Assembly (NCBI RefSeq): GCF_002858675.1
Contig: NZ_PJZF01000016.1
Location: forward strand, 1-64,000
Direction of reading: 5' to 3'
DNA length: 64,000 nt
Source: Chimaeribacter californicus
GTDB lineage: Bacteria; Pseudomonadota; Gammaproteobacteria; Enterobacterales; Enterobacteriaceae
In this document: positions 9,182 through 19,412 of the stretch, one piece after another
Position numbering within the stretch: the stretch's first letter is position 1
Layout of the letters: each line of letters begins with the position of its first letter
The notes under the pieces: generated by a model
Told to the model about the DNA's origin: nothing
Database searches by the model: none
Seen by the model: the letters and a program-made list of their open reading frames with translations, nothing else
Position numbers and translations under genes: made by a program

Positions 9182-10555
9182 ATGTCTGAGCAGGCCGTTA
9201 TCTGGGATTTGGCCCTGATCCAAAAATATAACCAGTCAGGGCCGCGTTATACCTCTTACCCTACGGCGCTGGAATTCCATCAGGATTTCGGCGCCGATGC
9301 GTTTCAGCATGCCGTGGCGCGCTATCCTGACCGCCCGCTCTCCCTTTACGTCCATATCCCGCTTTGCCATAAGCTCTGCTATTTCTGCGGCTGCAATAAA
9401 GTGGTCACGCGCCAGCGGCATAAGGCGGAACAATACCTGGAGCGGCTGGCGCAGGAAATTCACCAGCGGGCACCCTTGTTTAAAGGGCGTCAGGTCAGCC
9501 AGCTGCATTGGGGCGGCGGCACGCCGACCTACCTCGACAAAGGGCAAATCAGCCGCCTGATGGGCCTCCTGCGCAGCCATTTTGAGTTTCTGCCGGAGGT
9601 TGAGCAGTCACTGGAGCTTGATCCGCGTGAAATTGAGCTGGATGTGTTGGATCACTTGCGTGACGAGGGTTTTAACCGCCTCAGCATGGGCGTGCAGGAC
9701 TTCGACAAACAGGTGCAGCGGCTGGTTAACCGGGAGCAGGATGAGGACTTTATTTTTGCGCTGGTGGCACGGGCGCGGGCATTGGGCTTTCGCTCGACCA
9801 ATATTGACCTGATCTACGGCCTGCCGAAACAGACGCCGGAAAGTTTCGCCTACACCCTGCAACGGGTGGCCGAACTCAGCCCGGATCGCCTGAGCGTGTT
9901 CAATTATGCCCACCTGCCATCCCTGTTTGCTGCCCAGCGAAAAATCAAAGAAGCCGATCTGCCGGACGCGGGGCAGCGGCTGGCGATTCTGCAACAGAGC
10001 ATCGCCTTCCTGACGCAGGCGGGGTATCAGTTTATCGGCATGGATCATTTCGCCCGCCCGGATGATGAACTGGCGATCGCCCAGCGCGAAGGCACACTGC
10101 ACCGTAATTTTCAGGGTTACACCACGCAGGGTGATACGGATCTGCTGGGGCTGGGCGTTTCTGCCATCAGTATGCTGGGGGACAGCTACGCGCAGAATGA
10201 GAAAGACCTCAAAGCCTATTATGCGCGGGTAGAGGCCGGTGGTGAGGCCCTGTGGCGCGGGCTGACGCTGACGCAGGATGACTGCCTGCGGCGGGATGTG
10301 ATCCGCACGCTGATCTGCAACTTCAGCCTGGCGTTTGCCCCGGTTGAGCAGCAATACGGTATTCGCTTCCATGAGTATTTTGCGGAGGATCTGGCGTTAC
10401 TCGCGCCGCTGGCAGAGGATGGGCTGGTGGAGCAATCCGCGCATGGCCTGCAGGTCACCCCGCGTGGGCGGCTGTTGATCCGCAATATCTGCATGTGCTT
10501 TGACCGCTATCTGCGCCGCCAGGCGCGGCAGCAACAGTTCTCGCGGGTAATTTGA
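9182..10555 (+). CDS. hemN: Oxygen-independent coproporphyrinogen III oxidase HemN
   Basis: HemN is a radical-SAM enzyme that decarboxylates coproporphyrinogen III to protoporphyrinogen IX without oxygen, for haem synthesis. The cluster motif C62-x3-C66-x2-C69-x-C71 (CHKLCYFCGC) is intact, followed by the SAM-binding LHWGGGTPTYL. The 457 residues equal the E. coli length. A strong ribosome site (GGAAGGAG) precedes the ATG. A hairpin terminator lies just downstream. Confidence 0.97.
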   Translation: MSEQAVIWDLALIQKYNQSGPRYTSYPTALEFHQDFGADAFQHAVARYPDRPLSLYVHIPLCHKLCYFCGCNKVVTRQRHKAEQYLERLAQEIHQRAPLFKGRQVSQLHWGGGTPTYLDKGQISRLMGLLRSHFEFLPEVEQSLELDPREIELDVLDHLRDEGFNRLSMGVQDFDKQVQRLVNREQDEDFIFALVARARALGFRSTNIDLIYGLPKQTPESFAYTLQRVAELSPDRLSVFNYAHLPSLFAAQRKIKEADLPDAGQRLAILQQSIAFLTQAGYQFIGMDHFARPDDELAIAQREGTLHRNFQGYTTQGDTDLLGLGVSAISMLGDSYAQNEKDLKAYYARVEAGGEALWRGLTLTQDDCLRRDVIRTLICNFSLAFAPVEQQYGIRFHEYFAEDLALLAPLAEDGLVEQSAHGLQVTPRGRLLIRNICMCFDRYLRRQARQQQFSRVI

Positions 10556-10579
10556 CGCCGCATCACCGGACGCCCGATA

Positions 10580-10609
10580 AAATAACAGCCGCATCAGCGG
10601 CTGTTATTT
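10580..10609. terminator. Bidirectional terminator between hemN and yshB
   Basis: A 13-bp perfect stem AAATAACAGCCGC / GCGGCTGTTATTT with an ATCA loop. It would serve hemN rightward and yshB leftward; its last base is part of the yshB stop codon. Confidence 0.85.
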
Positions 10610-10746
10610 CAATTAAAGAAGTTCATCAACGCGTAACATAACACCGCCGCCGCGACCGTCTGTGGAGAATGGCTGACGGTGGCCGATGTTACGTCCGCTG
10701 TTACTGCCGCGCCTTGCGATACCCATGCAAAAAGTGAATGTAGCAT
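10609..10746 (-). CDS. yshB: Small protein YshB
   Basis: A 45-residue product is read leftward from the ATG at 10746, with a strong ribosome site GGGAGGCAGAAG. It begins MLHSLFAWVSQGAA and ends SHSPQTVAAAVLCYALMNFFN-like. This matches the ends of E. coli YshB (36 residues, with SHTPQTAVAAVLCAAM near its C-terminus) in the same hemN-glnG gap. The C-terminal stretch is a hydrophobic helix, so it is probably an inner-membrane small protein. The middle is about nine residues longer than in E. coli. I recall a report linking YshB to Salmonella intracellular growth; the molecular role is unknown to me. Confidence 0.82.
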   Translation of the reverse strand: MLHSLFAWVSQGAAVTADVTSATVSHSPQTVAAAVLCYALMNFFN

Positions 10747-10857
10747 CTTCTGCCTCCCGGTTTAGCGCCCTCATGATAATGCGGCGCACCGGGTTGTAAA
10801 GGGCTAAAACGCAGGAAAAATGTGCAACAGCGCCTCTTTTTTACACCCGGCCCGGGC

Positions 10858-12270
10858 TTATTCCATGCCCAGCTCTTTCAGCTTACGCGTCAGGGTGTTA
10901 CGACCCCAGCCCAGCAGGCGCGCTGCTTCCTGTTTGTGACCCTGGGTGTGGCGCAGGGCCGTGGTCAGCAGGGTGCGCTCCATCTCCGGTTGGGCTTCAG
11001 ACAGCAGGTTCTGGTGACCGGAACGCAGGGCGCGATCCGCCCATTGTGCCAGCAGCGTAGCCCAGCTGTCCGGCAGGCTCTGACCACCGCTCTCCGGGGC
11101 GCTGGTTTCAAACAGCTCCCCCGGCAGATCCTGAATCAACACCTCTTGCCCGGCGGCCATGACCGTCAGCCAGCGGCAGGTATTCTCCAGCTGGCGCACG
11201 TTGCCCGGCCACGGTAACCGCGTCAGGGCAGCCTCCGTTTCCGGGTGCAGGTTTTTGGCCTCGACGCCCAGCTCTTTGGCGGCATCCTGCAGGAAGTAAC
11301 GCGCCAGCCGCGGAATATCTTCCCGGCGGTCGCGCAGCGGCGGCAGATGTACCCGGATCACATTCAGGCGGTGGAAAAGGTCATCACGGAATTTACCCTC
11401 CTGCACGCGCAGCTCAAGGTTCTGGTGCGTCGCGGCGATGATGCGCACATCTACCTTGACCGGCGCATAGCCGCCCACGCGGTAGAACTGGCCATCCGCC
11501 AGCACGCGCAGCAGGCGGGTCTGCACGTCCAGCGGCATGTCCCCGATCTCATCCAGGAACAGCGTGCCGCCGTCGGCCTGCTCAAACCGGCCCTGACGAA
11601 TCTGGTTGGCGCCGGTAAACGCCCCTTTTTCATGGCCGAACAGCTCAGACTCAATCAGGTCTTTCGGGATCGCTGCCATATTCAGTGCGATAAACGGTAA
11701 CTTGGCACGGGGGCTGTGGCGGTGCAGTGCATGGGCTACCAGCTCTTTACCGGTGCCGGATTCGCCGTTAATCAGCACGCTGATCGACGAGCGCGAAAGC
11801 CGGCCAATGATGCGGAACACATCCTGCATCGCCGGCGCTTCACCGATGATGTCTGCCGTCGGCCCGCTCACCGGCTGGCTGCGTGCCGGTTGTTGCTGCT
11901 CCTGATAATGGCTGATGGCGCGTTCCACCAGCGCCACCGCTTCATCAATATCAAACGGCTTGGGCAGGTAATCAAACGCCCCCTGCTGATACGCGCTGAC
12001 GGCGGCATCCAGGTCTGAATGCGCCGTCATAATGATCACCGGCAGCATCGGGTGGCGTTGTTTAATTTGTTTCAGTAATGCCAGTCCATCCATGCCGGGC
12101 ATCCGGATATCAGACAGCAAAACGTCAGGGGTTTGGGTGGCGATGGCATCCAGCACCGCGTTGCCGCTGTCAAACGTCGCACAGCTTAAACCCGCGCCGG
12201 TGAGCGCACGTTCAAGCACCCAGCGGATGGAGCTATCGTCATCGACGATCCAGACTATCCCTCGTTGCAT
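10858..12270 (-). CDS. glnG: Nitrogen regulator NtrC (NR-I)
   Basis: NtrC is the response regulator and sigma-54 enhancer-binding protein that activates glnA and other nitrogen genes when phosphorylated by NtrB. The receiver domain carries the phospho-acceptor Asp at residue 54 ([12 protein letters not shown]). The AAA+ domain has the Walker A GESGTGKE and the sigma-54 contact loop GAFTGA. The C-terminal Fis-type helix-turn-helix ends in [15 protein letters not shown] place the start at the ATG at 12270 ([12 protein letters not shown]), giving 470 residues; the frame upstream is open but overlaps glnL. It follows glnL by 8 bp in the glnALG operon. Confidence 0.98.
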   Translation of the reverse strand: MQRGIVWIVDDDSSIRWVLERALTGAGLSCATFDSGNAVLDAIATQTPDVLLSDIRMPGMDGLALLKQIKQRHPMLPVIIMTAHSDLDAAVSAYQQGAFDYLPKPFDIDEAVALVERAISHYQEQQQPARSQPVSGPTADIIGEAPAMQDVFRIIGRLSRSSISVLINGESGTGKELVAHALHRHSPRAKLPFIALNMAAIPKDLIESELFGHEKGAFTGANQIRQGRFEQADGGTLFLDEIGDMPLDVQTRLLRVLADGQFYRVGGYAPVKVDVRIIAATHQNLELRVQEGKFRDDLFHRLNVIRVHLPPLRDRREDIPRLARYFLQDAAKELGVEAKNLHPETEAALTRLPWPGNVRQLENTCRWLTVMAAGQEVLIQDLPGELFETSAPESGGQSLPDSWATLLAQWADRALRSGHQNLLSEAQPEMERTLLTTALRHTQGHKQEAARLLGWGRNTLTRKLKELGME

Positions 12271-12278
12271 AGCAAACC

Positions 12279-13328
12279 TCACTGGCGAATAGGCAGGAAA
12301 ACCGAAAATTCGGTATGACCCGGCCAACTGTTAAATTCAATTTTCCCTGAATTCTGATCAATCAGATTCCGTGCAATGGACAGGCCAAGGCCGGTACCGC
12401 CTTCGCGGCCGCTCACCATCGGATAGAACAGCGTGTCCTGCAGCAGGGAGGGCACGCCGGGGCCGTCATCTTCAATATCAATACGTGCGGCCAGGCGGTA
12501 ACGCACGCCATGCAGGGTAATCTGGAAAGCAGTGCGGGTACGGATGGTGATGGTGCCGCCCTGTTCCCCCAGCGCCTGAAGGGCATTGCGGGTGATATTC
12601 AGCAGCACCTGTTCAATCTGGTCCGGATCGTGGGCCAGCTCCGGCAGGCTGGGGTCGTAATCCTTGATTAGGGCGACGTTATCCGGCTTCTCCAGCGACA
12701 CCAGCTGGCAGACGCGCTCCGCGACCTGATGAATACTTTGGGTAATATGTTGCCCCGGCCGTTGCGGCCCCAGTAAGCGGTCCACCAGATTGCGCAGGCG
12801 GTCGGCCTGTTCGATGATCACTTTGGTGTACTCGTTGAGGGAGGGGTCGGGCAGCGCTTTTGACAACAGCTGTGCCGCGCCGCGTAAACCGCCGAGGGGG
12901 TTTTTAATCTCATGGGCCAGCCCGCGCACCAGATCGCGTGCGGCGACCTGCTGGGCGTGCTGCAGTTGTTCCTGGCTCAGGCGCCGCAGGTTATCCATCG
13001 GGGCCAGTTCCAGCAGGATAAAGCCTTCCGGTAACGCCTGTGCGGTCAGTGAGAAGATGTGCGCGCGGCCATCCACCACCAGCGTCACTTCGTTATCGGT
13101 GAACCCTTGCCCAGCATTCAGGCTTTCACGCATTAACTCGATGTTAAGCGAAAAGTAACCCAGGAGTTCCGGCAGGGGGGTACCAAAAAGTTTGCGTGAA
13201 CTCTGTGCCAGCAGTTGCTGCGCGGCCGGGTTAGCGTAATGAACGGCTAACTCTTCATCCAGCAGCAGAATGCTGTTGATAAGCGAATTCAGGATCTGCC
13301 CAGCATCGGGCAGCTTGCCAGTTGCCAT
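12279..13328 (-). CDS. glnL: Nitrogen sensor kinase/phosphatase NtrB (NR-II)
   Basis: NtrB phosphorylates NtrC under nitrogen limitation and, when bound by PII (GlnB), dephosphorylates it. The 349-residue soluble protein has an N-terminal PAS region. The H-box [15 protein letters not shown] carries the phospho-accepting His near residue 139. N, D and G boxes follow ([27 protein letters not shown]). There is no membrane segment, as expected for this cytoplasmic sensor. It lies between glnA and glnG, with a hairpin terminator in the 232-bp glnA-glnL gap. Confidence 0.97.
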   Translation of the reverse strand: MATGKLPDAGQILNSLINSILLLDEELAVHYANPAAQQLLAQSSRKLFGTPLPELLGYFSLNIELMRESLNAGQGFTDNEVTLVVDGRAHIFSLTAQALPEGFILLELAPMDNLRRLSQEQLQHAQQVAARDLVRGLAHEIKNPLGGLRGAAQLLSKALPDPSLNEYTKVIIEQADRLRNLVDRLLGPQRPGQHITQSIHQVAERVCQLVSLEKPDNVALIKDYDPSLPELAHDPDQIEQVLLNITRNALQALGEQGGTITIRTRTAFQITLHGVRYRLAARIDIEDDGPGVPSLLQDTLFYPMVSGREGGTGLGLSIARNLIDQNSGKIEFNSWPGHTEFSVFLPIRQ

Positions 13329-13420
13329 AAAGCAGTCTCCTGCACCTGTGTCGTGCGCGTTGCCAGACCATGGGGTAATGCGTTACCGGATGGCGGCGTT
13401 TGGCGGGGAAGCGCGTGGAG

Positions 13421-13445
13421 AAAAAAGCCCATCCGGAGATGGGCT
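13421..13445 (-). terminator. Terminator between glnA and glnL
   Basis: Read leftward, AGCCCATC-TCCG-GATGGGCT is followed by a T run (A run at 13421-13426). It lies about 115 bp after glnA. It would reduce read-through into glnLG, consistent with the high GlnA to NtrBC ratio known for this operon. Confidence 0.85.
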
Positions 13446-13560
13446 GAAAGTTTCCACGGCAACAAAAAATCGTCTGACCCGGCGTGATAACACGCCGTCG
13501 TTCTACTCTGGTGTTTAAAACGCCGCCCTTTTAACAGCGGTCGTTTTAAACGCGGTCTTA

Positions 13561-14970
13561 TTAAACGCTGTAGTACAGCTCGAACTCAACCGGGTGCGGC
13601 GTCATGCGCACGCGATCCATCTCTTCTTTGCGCAGGTCGATGTAAGCATCGATGGAGTCATCGGTGAATACGCCGCCACGGGTCAGGAATTCGCGGTCTT
13701 CGCTCAGGCAAGCCAGCGCTTCTTCCAGTGAACCGGCCACTTTTGGAATTTCTGCTTCTTCTTCCGGCGGCAGGTCATACAGGTTTTTGTCCATCGCATC
13801 GCCCGGGTGGATCTTGTTGATGATGCCGTCAAGGCCGGCCATCAGCAGGGCAGCGAATGCCAGGTACGGGTTGGCAGCCGGGTCCGGGAAGCGGGCTTCA
13901 ATGCGGCGCGCTTTCGGGCTGGCCACTACCGGGATACGGATAGAGGCAGAACGGTTACGGGCAGAGTAGGCCAACATGACCGGTGCTTCATAACCCGGGA
14001 CCAGACGCTTGTAAGAGTTGGTGGTCGGGTTGGCGTAGGCGTTGATCGCTTTCGCGTGTTTGATGATACCGCCGATGTAGAACAGCGCCATTTCAGACAG
14101 GCCGCCGTATTTGTCGCCGGCGAACAGGTTGTTGCCGTTTTTGGACAGCGACATGTGGCAGTGCATGCCTGAGCCGTTATCACCAAACATCGGTTTCGGC
14201 ATGAAGGTCGCGGTTTTGCCGAATGCGTGGGCCACGTTGTGTACCACGTATTTGTAAATCTGAATTTCGTCCGCTTTCTTGGTCATGGTGTTGAAGCGGG
14301 TTGCCACTTCGTTCTGACCGGCGGTGGCCACTTCGTGGTGGTGAGCTTCAACCACCAGGCCCATCTCTTCCATGGTCAGGCACATGGTTGAGCGCAGATC
14401 CTGGGAGGAGTCAACCGGCGGAACCGGGAAGTAACCCCCTTTCACAGCCGGACGGTGGCCTTTGTTGCCGCCTTCGTATTTGGTCGCAGAGTTCCACGCG
14501 CCTTCGATGTCATCGATGGCTACATGGGAACCGGCGATGCTGCTGCCGAAGCGCACGTCGTCGAACAGGAAGAACTCCGGCTCCGGCCCGAACAGCACGG
14601 TGTCGGCAATGCCGGAAGCGCGCAGGAACTCTTCAGCACGTTTGGCGATAGAACGCGGGTCGCGGTCGTAGCCCTGCATGGTGCCCGGCTCAAGGATGTC
14701 GCAGCGAATAATCAGGGTAGATTCTTCGTAGAACGGATCAAGCACCGCAGTGCTGGCATCCGGCATCAGAACCATGTCTGACTCATTGATGCCTTTCCAG
14801 CCACCGATGGAGGAACCATCAAACATCTTACCTTCTTCGAAGAAGTCGGCATTGACCTGGTGGGATGGAATGGTGACGTGCTGTTCTTTACCTTTGGTAT
14901 CAGTGAAACGCAAGTCAACGAATTTCACTTCATGCTCATTCAGCATCGTCAAAACATGTTCAGCGGACAT
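13561..14970 (-). CDS. glnA: Glutamine synthetase GlnA
   Basis: GlnA makes glutamine from glutamate, ammonia and ATP and is the main ammonia-assimilating enzyme. The 469-residue class I (dodecameric) subunit has the N-terminal latch [16 protein letters not shown] and the catalytic [11 protein letters not shown]. The adenylylation site Tyr is in [10 protein letters not shown] (near residue 398). Transcription is driven by a sigma-54 promoter and two NtrC enhancer sites, annotated separately. It is the first gene of glnALG and is divergent from typA, as in E. coli. Confidence 0.98.
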   Translation of the reverse strand: MSAEHVLTMLNEHEVKFVDLRFTDTKGKEQHVTIPSHQVNADFFEEGKMFDGSSIGGWKGINESDMVLMPDASTAVLDPFYEESTLIIRCDILEPGTMQGYDRDPRSIAKRAEEFLRASGIADTVLFGPEPEFFLFDDVRFGSSIAGSHVAIDDIEGAWNSATKYEGGNKGHRPAVKGGYFPVPPVDSSQDLRSTMCLTMEEMGLVVEAHHHEVATAGQNEVATRFNTMTKKADEIQIYKYVVHNVAHAFGKTATFMPKPMFGDNGSGMHCHMSLSKNGNNLFAGDKYGGLSEMALFYIGGIIKHAKAINAYANPTTNSYKRLVPGYEAPVMLAYSARNRSASIRIPVVASPKARRIEARFPDPAANPYLAFAALLMAGLDGIINKIHPGDAMDKNLYDLPPEEEAEIPKVAGSLEEALACLSEDREFLTRGGVFTDDSIDAYIDLRKEEMDRVRMTPHPVEFELYYSV

Positions 14971-15087
14971 ACTAGTTTCTCCCGGATTTTTTTGTCGTCG
15001 TGGAACGAAGTACCGTAACAGAATGGCGGCTCACCTTTTGTAAGGCGTTTTCACCCTGAGTAGACTTTTTCGCTCGTCCTGTATCTA

Positions 15088-15104
15088 AGCGAGAAGTGTG
15101 CCAA
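15088..15104 (-). promoter_or_regulatory. glnAp2, sigma-54 promoter
   Basis: Read leftward, TTGGCAC-ACTTC-TCGCT has the -24/-12 spacing of sigma-54 promoters and closely resembles E. coli glnAp2 (TTGGCACAGATTTCGCT). The transcript would start near 15077, leaving a leader of about 107 bases before the glnA ATG. Confidence 0.9.
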
Positions 15105-15177
15105 CTTTTGTGATTGCTGAATTATCCCTCTTTTCGTGCCTTTCTGCCCTTTCAAGTATGCACCATAACGGGTTTTT

Positions 15178-15194
15178 TGCACTAAAATAGTGCA
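15178..15194. promoter_or_regulatory. NtrC enhancer site 2 (glnA-proximal)
   Basis: TGCACTAAAATAGTGCA is a near-perfect 17-bp palindrome matching the NtrC consensus. Its centre is about 108 bp upstream of the predicted glnAp2 start, the position of one of the two strong enhancer sites in E. coli. Confidence 0.9.
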
Positions 15195-15209
15195 TATGGG
15201 CAAAAAGCG

Positions 15210-15226
15210 TGCGCTGTTTTGGTGCG
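15210..15226. promoter_or_regulatory. NtrC enhancer site 1 (glnA-distal)
   Basis: TGCGCTGTTTTGGTGCG is a degenerate NtrC palindrome. Its centre lies 32 bp (three helical turns) from the other site and about 140 bp from the glnAp2 start, exactly the E. coli spacing that allows cooperative binding. Confidence 0.82.
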
Positions 15227-15254
15227 CAATCGGCTCATTTTGCGATCATTGCAC

Positions 15255-15270
15255 CGTGAAAGGGATCACA
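15255..15270. promoter_or_regulatory. Candidate CRP site, glnA-typA region
   Basis: CGTGA-AAGGGA-TCACA matches the CRP consensus TGTGA-N6-TCACA with one mismatch. In E. coli the secondary glnA promoter glnAp1 is CRP-activated from this region. Which gene it serves here, glnA or typA, cannot be told from sequence. Confidence 0.5.
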
Positions 15271-15377
15271 AACTAACCGGAGTCAGGTTGTTTTACACAG
15301 AGTGCTGTGATCTTGTTTAGTAGCTCGCTTAATACGTGTACAATAGCGCGTTATTTCTAAATGCCTGAGGCAAAGCT

Positions 15378-17201
15378 GTGATCGAAAATTTGCGTAACAT
15401 CGCCATCATCGCGCACGTTGACCATGGAAAGACCACCCTGGTTGATAAACTTCTGCAACAGTCCGGTACTTTTGATGCACGTACCGAAGCGACTGAGCGC
15501 GTAATGGACTCCAACGATTTGGAGAAAGAGCGTGGGATTACCATCCTCGCGAAAAACACCGCCATCAAATGGAATGACTACCGTATCAACATCGTTGATA
15601 CCCCAGGGCACGCCGACTTCGGTGGTGAAGTAGAGCGCGTCATGTCCATGGTGGATTCGGTGCTGCTGGTTGTAGACGCGATGGATGGCCCTATGCCGCA
15701 AACCCGCTTCGTAACCAAAAAAGCCTTTGCCTATGGTTTGAAGCCGATTGTAGTTATCAACAAAGTTGACCGTCCGGGCGCACGTCCTGACTGGGTTGTT
15801 GATCAGGTATTCGACCTGTTCGTTAACCTCGACGCGACTGACGAGCAGCTGGACTTCCCGGTCATTTACGCTTCTGCGCTGATGGGTATCGCCGGCCTGG
15901 ATCACACTGACATGGCGGAAGACATGACCCCGCTGTATCAGGCGATCGTTGACCACGTCTCCCCGCCGCAGGTAGAAGTAGAAGCACCACTCCAGATGCA
16001 GATCTCGCAGCTGGACTACAACAACTACCTCGGCGTTATCGGCATCGGCCGTATCAAGCGCGGTAAAGTGAAGCCGAACCAGCAGGTTACTGTTATCGAC
16101 AGCGAAGGCAAAACCCGCAACGCGAAAGTCGGTAAAGTGCTGGGCCACCTGGGTCTGGAGCGTATCGAGGCTGACGTGGCTGAAGCGGGCGACATCATCG
16201 CGATTACCGGCCTGGGCGAGCTGAACATCTCTGACACCATCTGTGACACGCAGAATGTGGAAGCGCTGCCGGCCCTGAGCGTGGATGAGCCAACGGTTAC
16301 CATGTTCTTCAACGTCAATACCTCGCCGTTCTGCGGTAAAGAAGGTAAGTTCGTGACGTCTCGCCAGATTCTGGAGCGTCTGAACAAAGAGCTGGTGCAC
16401 AACGTGGCACTGCGCGTTGAAGAAACTGAAGACGCTGACGCCTTCCGCGTATCCGGCCGTGGTGAACTTCACCTGTCGGTACTGATCGAAAACATGCGTC
16501 GTGAAGGCTACGAATTGGCGGTATCCCGTCCGAAAGTAATCTTCCGCGAATTCGAAGGCCGTAAGCAGGAGCCATTCGAAAACGTTACGCTGGACATCGA
16601 AGAAACCCACCAGGGTTCTGTGATGCAGGCGATGGGTGAGCGTAAAGGCGACCTGAAAAACATGGATCCGGATGGTAAAGGCCGCGTACGTCTCGACTAC
16701 GTGATCCCAAGCCGTGGCCTGATCGGCTTCCGTAACGAATTCATGACCATGACTTCCGGTACCGGCCTGTTGTACTCCACCTTCAGCCACTACGACGATG
16801 TTCGTCCGGGCGAAGTGGGCCAGCGCCAGAACGGCGTACTGATCTCTAACGGCCAGGGTAAAGCTGTTGCCTTCGCCCTGTTCGGTCTGCAGGATCGCGG
16901 CAAGCTGTTCCTCGGCCATGGTGCGGAAGTGTATGAAGGCCAGATCATCGGTATTCACTCACGTTCCAACGACCTGACCGTGAACTGCCTGACCGGTAAG
17001 AAGCTGACCAACATGCGTGCGTCCGGTACTGACGAAGCGACCACCCTGGTGCCACCGCAGAAAATGACGCTGGAACAGGCTATCGAGTTCATCGATGATG
17101 ACGAACTGGTAGAAGTGACGCCGCTGTCCGTGCGTATCCGTAAACGTCACCTGACCGAGAATGACCGTAAACGTGCCAGCCGTGGCCCGAAAGACGCGTA
17201 A
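15378..17201 (+). CDS. typA: Ribosome-associated GTPase TypA/BipA
   Basis: TypA is an EF-G-like translational GTPase important for 50S assembly at low temperature and for stress and virulence responses. The 607-residue protein has G1 [10 protein letters not shown] (about residues 11-20), G3 [15 protein letters not shown] and G4 [11 protein letters not shown]-type domains III and V and the BipA-specific C-terminal domain follow. The start is GTG at 15378, the same unusual codon as in E. coli, and gives the full-length N-terminus [17 protein letters not shown]. It is divergent from glnA and ends in its own terminator. Confidence 0.98.
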   Translation: MIENLRNIAIIAHVDHGKTTLVDKLLQQSGTFDARTEATERVMDSNDLEKERGITILAKNTAIKWNDYRINIVDTPGHADFGGEVERVMSMVDSVLLVVDAMDGPMPQTRFVTKKAFAYGLKPIVVINKVDRPGARPDWVVDQVFDLFVNLDATDEQLDFPVIYASALMGIAGLDHTDMAEDMTPLYQAIVDHVSPPQVEVEAPLQMQISQLDYNNYLGVIGIGRIKRGKVKPNQQVTVIDSEGKTRNAKVGKVLGHLGLERIEADVAEAGDIIAITGLGELNISDTICDTQNVEALPALSVDEPTVTMFFNVNTSPFCGKEGKFVTSRQILERLNKELVHNVALRVEETEDADAFRVSGRGELHLSVLIENMRREGYELAVSRPKVIFREFEGRKQEPFENVTLDIEETHQGSVMQAMGERKGDLKNMDPDGKGRVRLDYVIPSRGLIGFRNEFMTMTSGTGLLYSTFSHYDDVRPGEVGQRQNGVLISNGQGKAVAFALFGLQDRGKLFLGHGAEVYEGQIIGIHSRSNDLTVNCLTGKKLTNMRASGTDEATTLVPPQKMTLEQAIEFIDDDELVEVTPLSVRIRKRHLTENDRKRASRGPKDA

Positions 17202-17232
17202 GCGTCCGTCACGTCAGCCGTTACCGTAATCA

Positions 17233-17261
17233 CAGGGCACCTCAGGGTGCCCTGTTTTTTT
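17233..17261 (+). terminator. typA terminator
   Basis: The hairpin CAGGGCACC / GGGTGCCCTG is followed by seven T, 31 bases after the typA stop. Confidence 0.92.
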
Positions 17262-17368
17262 GCGTCTTCCCCCCGCAAACTTTCCCCGCTTCTGCCACAC
17301 CGGTGCCTGTTCAGGTCTACACTTTCCCGCTACAGTGAGAAACCGCATCGCAACATCAGGAGTGTGCC

Positions 17369-17956
17369 ATGTTGTATATCTTTGATTTAGGGAACGTGAT
17401 TGTTGATATCGACTTCAGGCGTGTACTGGGGGTGTGGAGTAACCTGAGTGGGGTGCCGCTGGCGTCACTGAATGCCAGCTTCTCCATGGGCGACGCATTC
17501 CACCGCCACGAGCGCGGCGAGATCAGTGATGAAGCGTTTGCCGTACAGCTGTGTAATGAGATGGGGATTGCCCTGAGTTTCGAGCAGTTCTCAGCGGGGT
17601 GGCAGGCGGTGTTTGTCGGGCTGCGTAAAGAGACGCTCACTATTATGGAGCAGCAGCGCAACGCGGGGCACCGGGTAGTGGTGCTCTCCAATACCAACCG
17701 GCTGCACAGCACCTATTGGCCGGAGCAGTACCCGGAAGTCCGGGCTGCGGCCGATGCCATCTACCTGTCGCAGGAGATCGGGATGCGCAAACCGGAGCCG
17801 GGCATCTACCAGTATGTATTGCGCCAGGAGGGCGTCACGCCCGATCAGGCCGTCTTCTTTGATGACTCGCTGGACAATGTTGAAGCGGCACGCGCACTGG
17901 GCATTGAAGGGGTGCTGGTCACCGATGCCTCGACCGTTCCGGCCTACTTTTCCTGA
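17369..17956 (+). CDS. yihX: HAD-family alpha-D-glucose-1-phosphate phosphatase YihX
   Basis: YihX is a haloacid-dehalogenase-fold phosphatase; the E. coli enzyme hydrolyses alpha-D-glucose 1-phosphate. The 195-residue protein starts [16 protein letters not shown]. This is motif I with a DxxxV/N variant (D6 nucleophile, then G-N), typical of this subgroup. Motif II is VVVLSNTN, and the C-terminal [16 protein letters not shown] is motif IV. It leads a rightward run with yihY and dtd, 29 bp before yihY. Confidence 0.93.
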   Translation: MLYIFDLGNVIVDIDFRRVLGVWSNLSGVPLASLNASFSMGDAFHRHERGEISDEAFAVQLCNEMGIALSFEQFSAGWQAVFVGLRKETLTIMEQQRNAGHRVVVLSNTNRLHSTYWPEQYPEVRAAADAIYLSQEIGMRKPEPGIYQYVLRQEGVTPDQAVFFDDSLDNVEAARALGIEGVLVTDASTVPAYFS

Positions 17957-17985
17957 GGCGTGCCGGTCCCTTTTCCGGAGCCGTA

Positions 17986-18885
17986 ATGCTTATGGTGAAG
18001 TTAAGATTTAAACCCGAGCGCACGCTGGCGGCTTTCCGCTTCAGCGTGCGCTATTTAAAAATCCTGATAAAACGCATCGACCATGATGACCTGCTGCTGC
18101 TGTCCGGGCATCTGGCCTATGTCTCGCTGCTGTCACTGGTGCCGCTGATCACCGTGGCTTTCTCTCTGCTGTCCATTTTCCCGGTGTTCTCGCAGATCAG
18201 CGCCCAGGTCAAAAATTTCATTTTTTCTAATTTTATGCCCGCCGCCGGCAATAACCTCCAGCGCTATCTGGAACAGTTTATGTCGAACACCAGCCAGATG
18301 ACCGCCATCGGCACCTGCGGGCTGATTGTCACGGCGCTGCTGCTGATTGCGGCGGTAGACAGCGTGCTGAACAAAATCTGGCGCAGTGAAAACAAACGGC
18401 CGATTGTCTACTCTTTTGCCGTCTACTGGATGGTGCTGACGTTGGGGCCGCTGCTGGTAGGGGCGAGCGTCGCCATCAGTTCCTACCTGCTGTCACTGAA
18501 CTGGCTAAGCGTGGAAGGGATGCACAGCGTCATTGACCAGTTGCTGCGGGTGCTGCCGCTGCTGCTCTCCTGGGGTTCCTTCTGGCTGCTTTACAGCCTG
18601 GTGCCGACCGTGCGCGTCGCGGGTAAAGATGCGCTGATTGGCGCGCTGGTGGCCGGCATCCTGTTTGAGCTGGGTAAGAAGTTGTTTTCGCTCTATATCA
18701 CCCTGTTTCCTTCGTATCAGCTGATCTATGGCGTCCTGGCGGTAATACCGATATTGTTCCTCTGGATTTATGTCAGCTGGTGTATCGTGTTGCTCGGGGC
18801 AGAGATCACGGTATCGCTGGGCGAATACCGCAGCCTGCGCCGCAAAAAGCGGTCGGAGGTCATGGCTCTCACAGAGGAGAAATAG
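17986..18885 (+). CDS. yihY: Inner-membrane protein YihY (BrkB/UPF0761)
   Basis: A 299-residue polytopic membrane protein of the YihY/BrkB family. It was once mis-assigned as RNase BN and its function is still not established. About six hydrophobic helices are visible, with the family-typical segments [38 protein letters not shown] and [35 protein letters not shown] near the C-terminus. The ATG at 17986 has a GGAG six bases upstream; an in-frame ATG at 17992 is the alternative. Only 6 bp separate it from dtd, indicating co-translation. Confidence 0.94.
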   Translation: MLMVKLRFKPERTLAAFRFSVRYLKILIKRIDHDDLLLLSGHLAYVSLLSLVPLITVAFSLLSIFPVFSQISAQVKNFIFSNFMPAAGNNLQRYLEQFMSNTSQMTAIGTCGLIVTALLLIAAVDSVLNKIWRSENKRPIVYSFAVYWMVLTLGPLLVGASVAISSYLLSLNWLSVEGMHSVIDQLLRVLPLLLSWGSFWLLYSLVPTVRVAGKDALIGALVAGILFELGKKLFSLYITLFPSYQLIYGVLAVIPILFLWIYVSWCIVLLGAEITVSLGEYRSLRRKKRSEVMALTEEK

Positions 18886-18891
18886 GGCGTT

Positions 18892-19329
18892 ATGATTGCA
18901 TTGATTCAACGGGTGTTGCAGGCCGGCGTCACGGTAGGCGGCGAGGTATGCGGTGAAATCGGGCCGGGCCTGCTGGTGCTGCTGGGCGTGGAGCAGGGTG
19001 ATGATGAGCAGAAAGCCGCACGCCTGTGTGAGCGGGTGATCGGTTACCGCATCTTCGGCGACGAGAACGACAAGATGAATCTTAATCTCCGCCAACATGG
19101 CGGCAGCCTGCTGGTGGTTTCACAATTTACCCTGGTCGCCGACACCCAGAAAGGCATGCGCCCGAGCTTCTCGCGCGGCGCGGCGCCTGCCGAGGCGGAG
19201 CGCCTTTACCACCATTTTACCGGCCTGTGCCGGGAGCAGGGCATCCCGACTGAAACCGGCCGCTTCGCGGCGGACATGAAAGTCTCCCTGGTGAATGACG
19301 GGCCGGTGACCTTCTGGTTACAGGTGTAA
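18892..19329 (+). CDS. dtd: D-aminoacyl-tRNA deacylase
   Basis: Dtd hydrolyses D-aminoacyl-tRNAs such as D-Tyr-tRNA, and Gly-tRNA-Ala, as a proofreading step in translation. The 145-residue protein equals the family length. It carries the two cross-subunit active-site motifs: [17 protein letters not shown] (the SQxT motif, about residues 78-94) and the C-terminal Gly-Pro motif in [11 protein letters not shown]. The start follows GAGGAGAAATAGGGCGTT. Confidence 0.97.
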   Translation: MIALIQRVLQAGVTVGGEVCGEIGPGLLVLLGVEQGDDEQKAARLCERVIGYRIFGDENDKMNLNLRQHGGSLLVVSQFTLVADTQKGMRPSFSRGAAPAEAERLYHHFTGLCREQGIPTETGRFAADMKVSLVNDGPVTFWLQV

Positions 19330-19412
19330 CCGGAGAACGACATATCAATAACTAAAACGCGACCGGGCAGCCCGGCGGTTCTGACTGACGAATTCAATGA
19401 GAGACTGTGTCT

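Noticed and set aside
15357-16958. 533-codon ORF antisense to typA
   Set aside because: Shadow of the strongly codon-biased typA gene; composition rich in His, Val and Phe, with no known domain.
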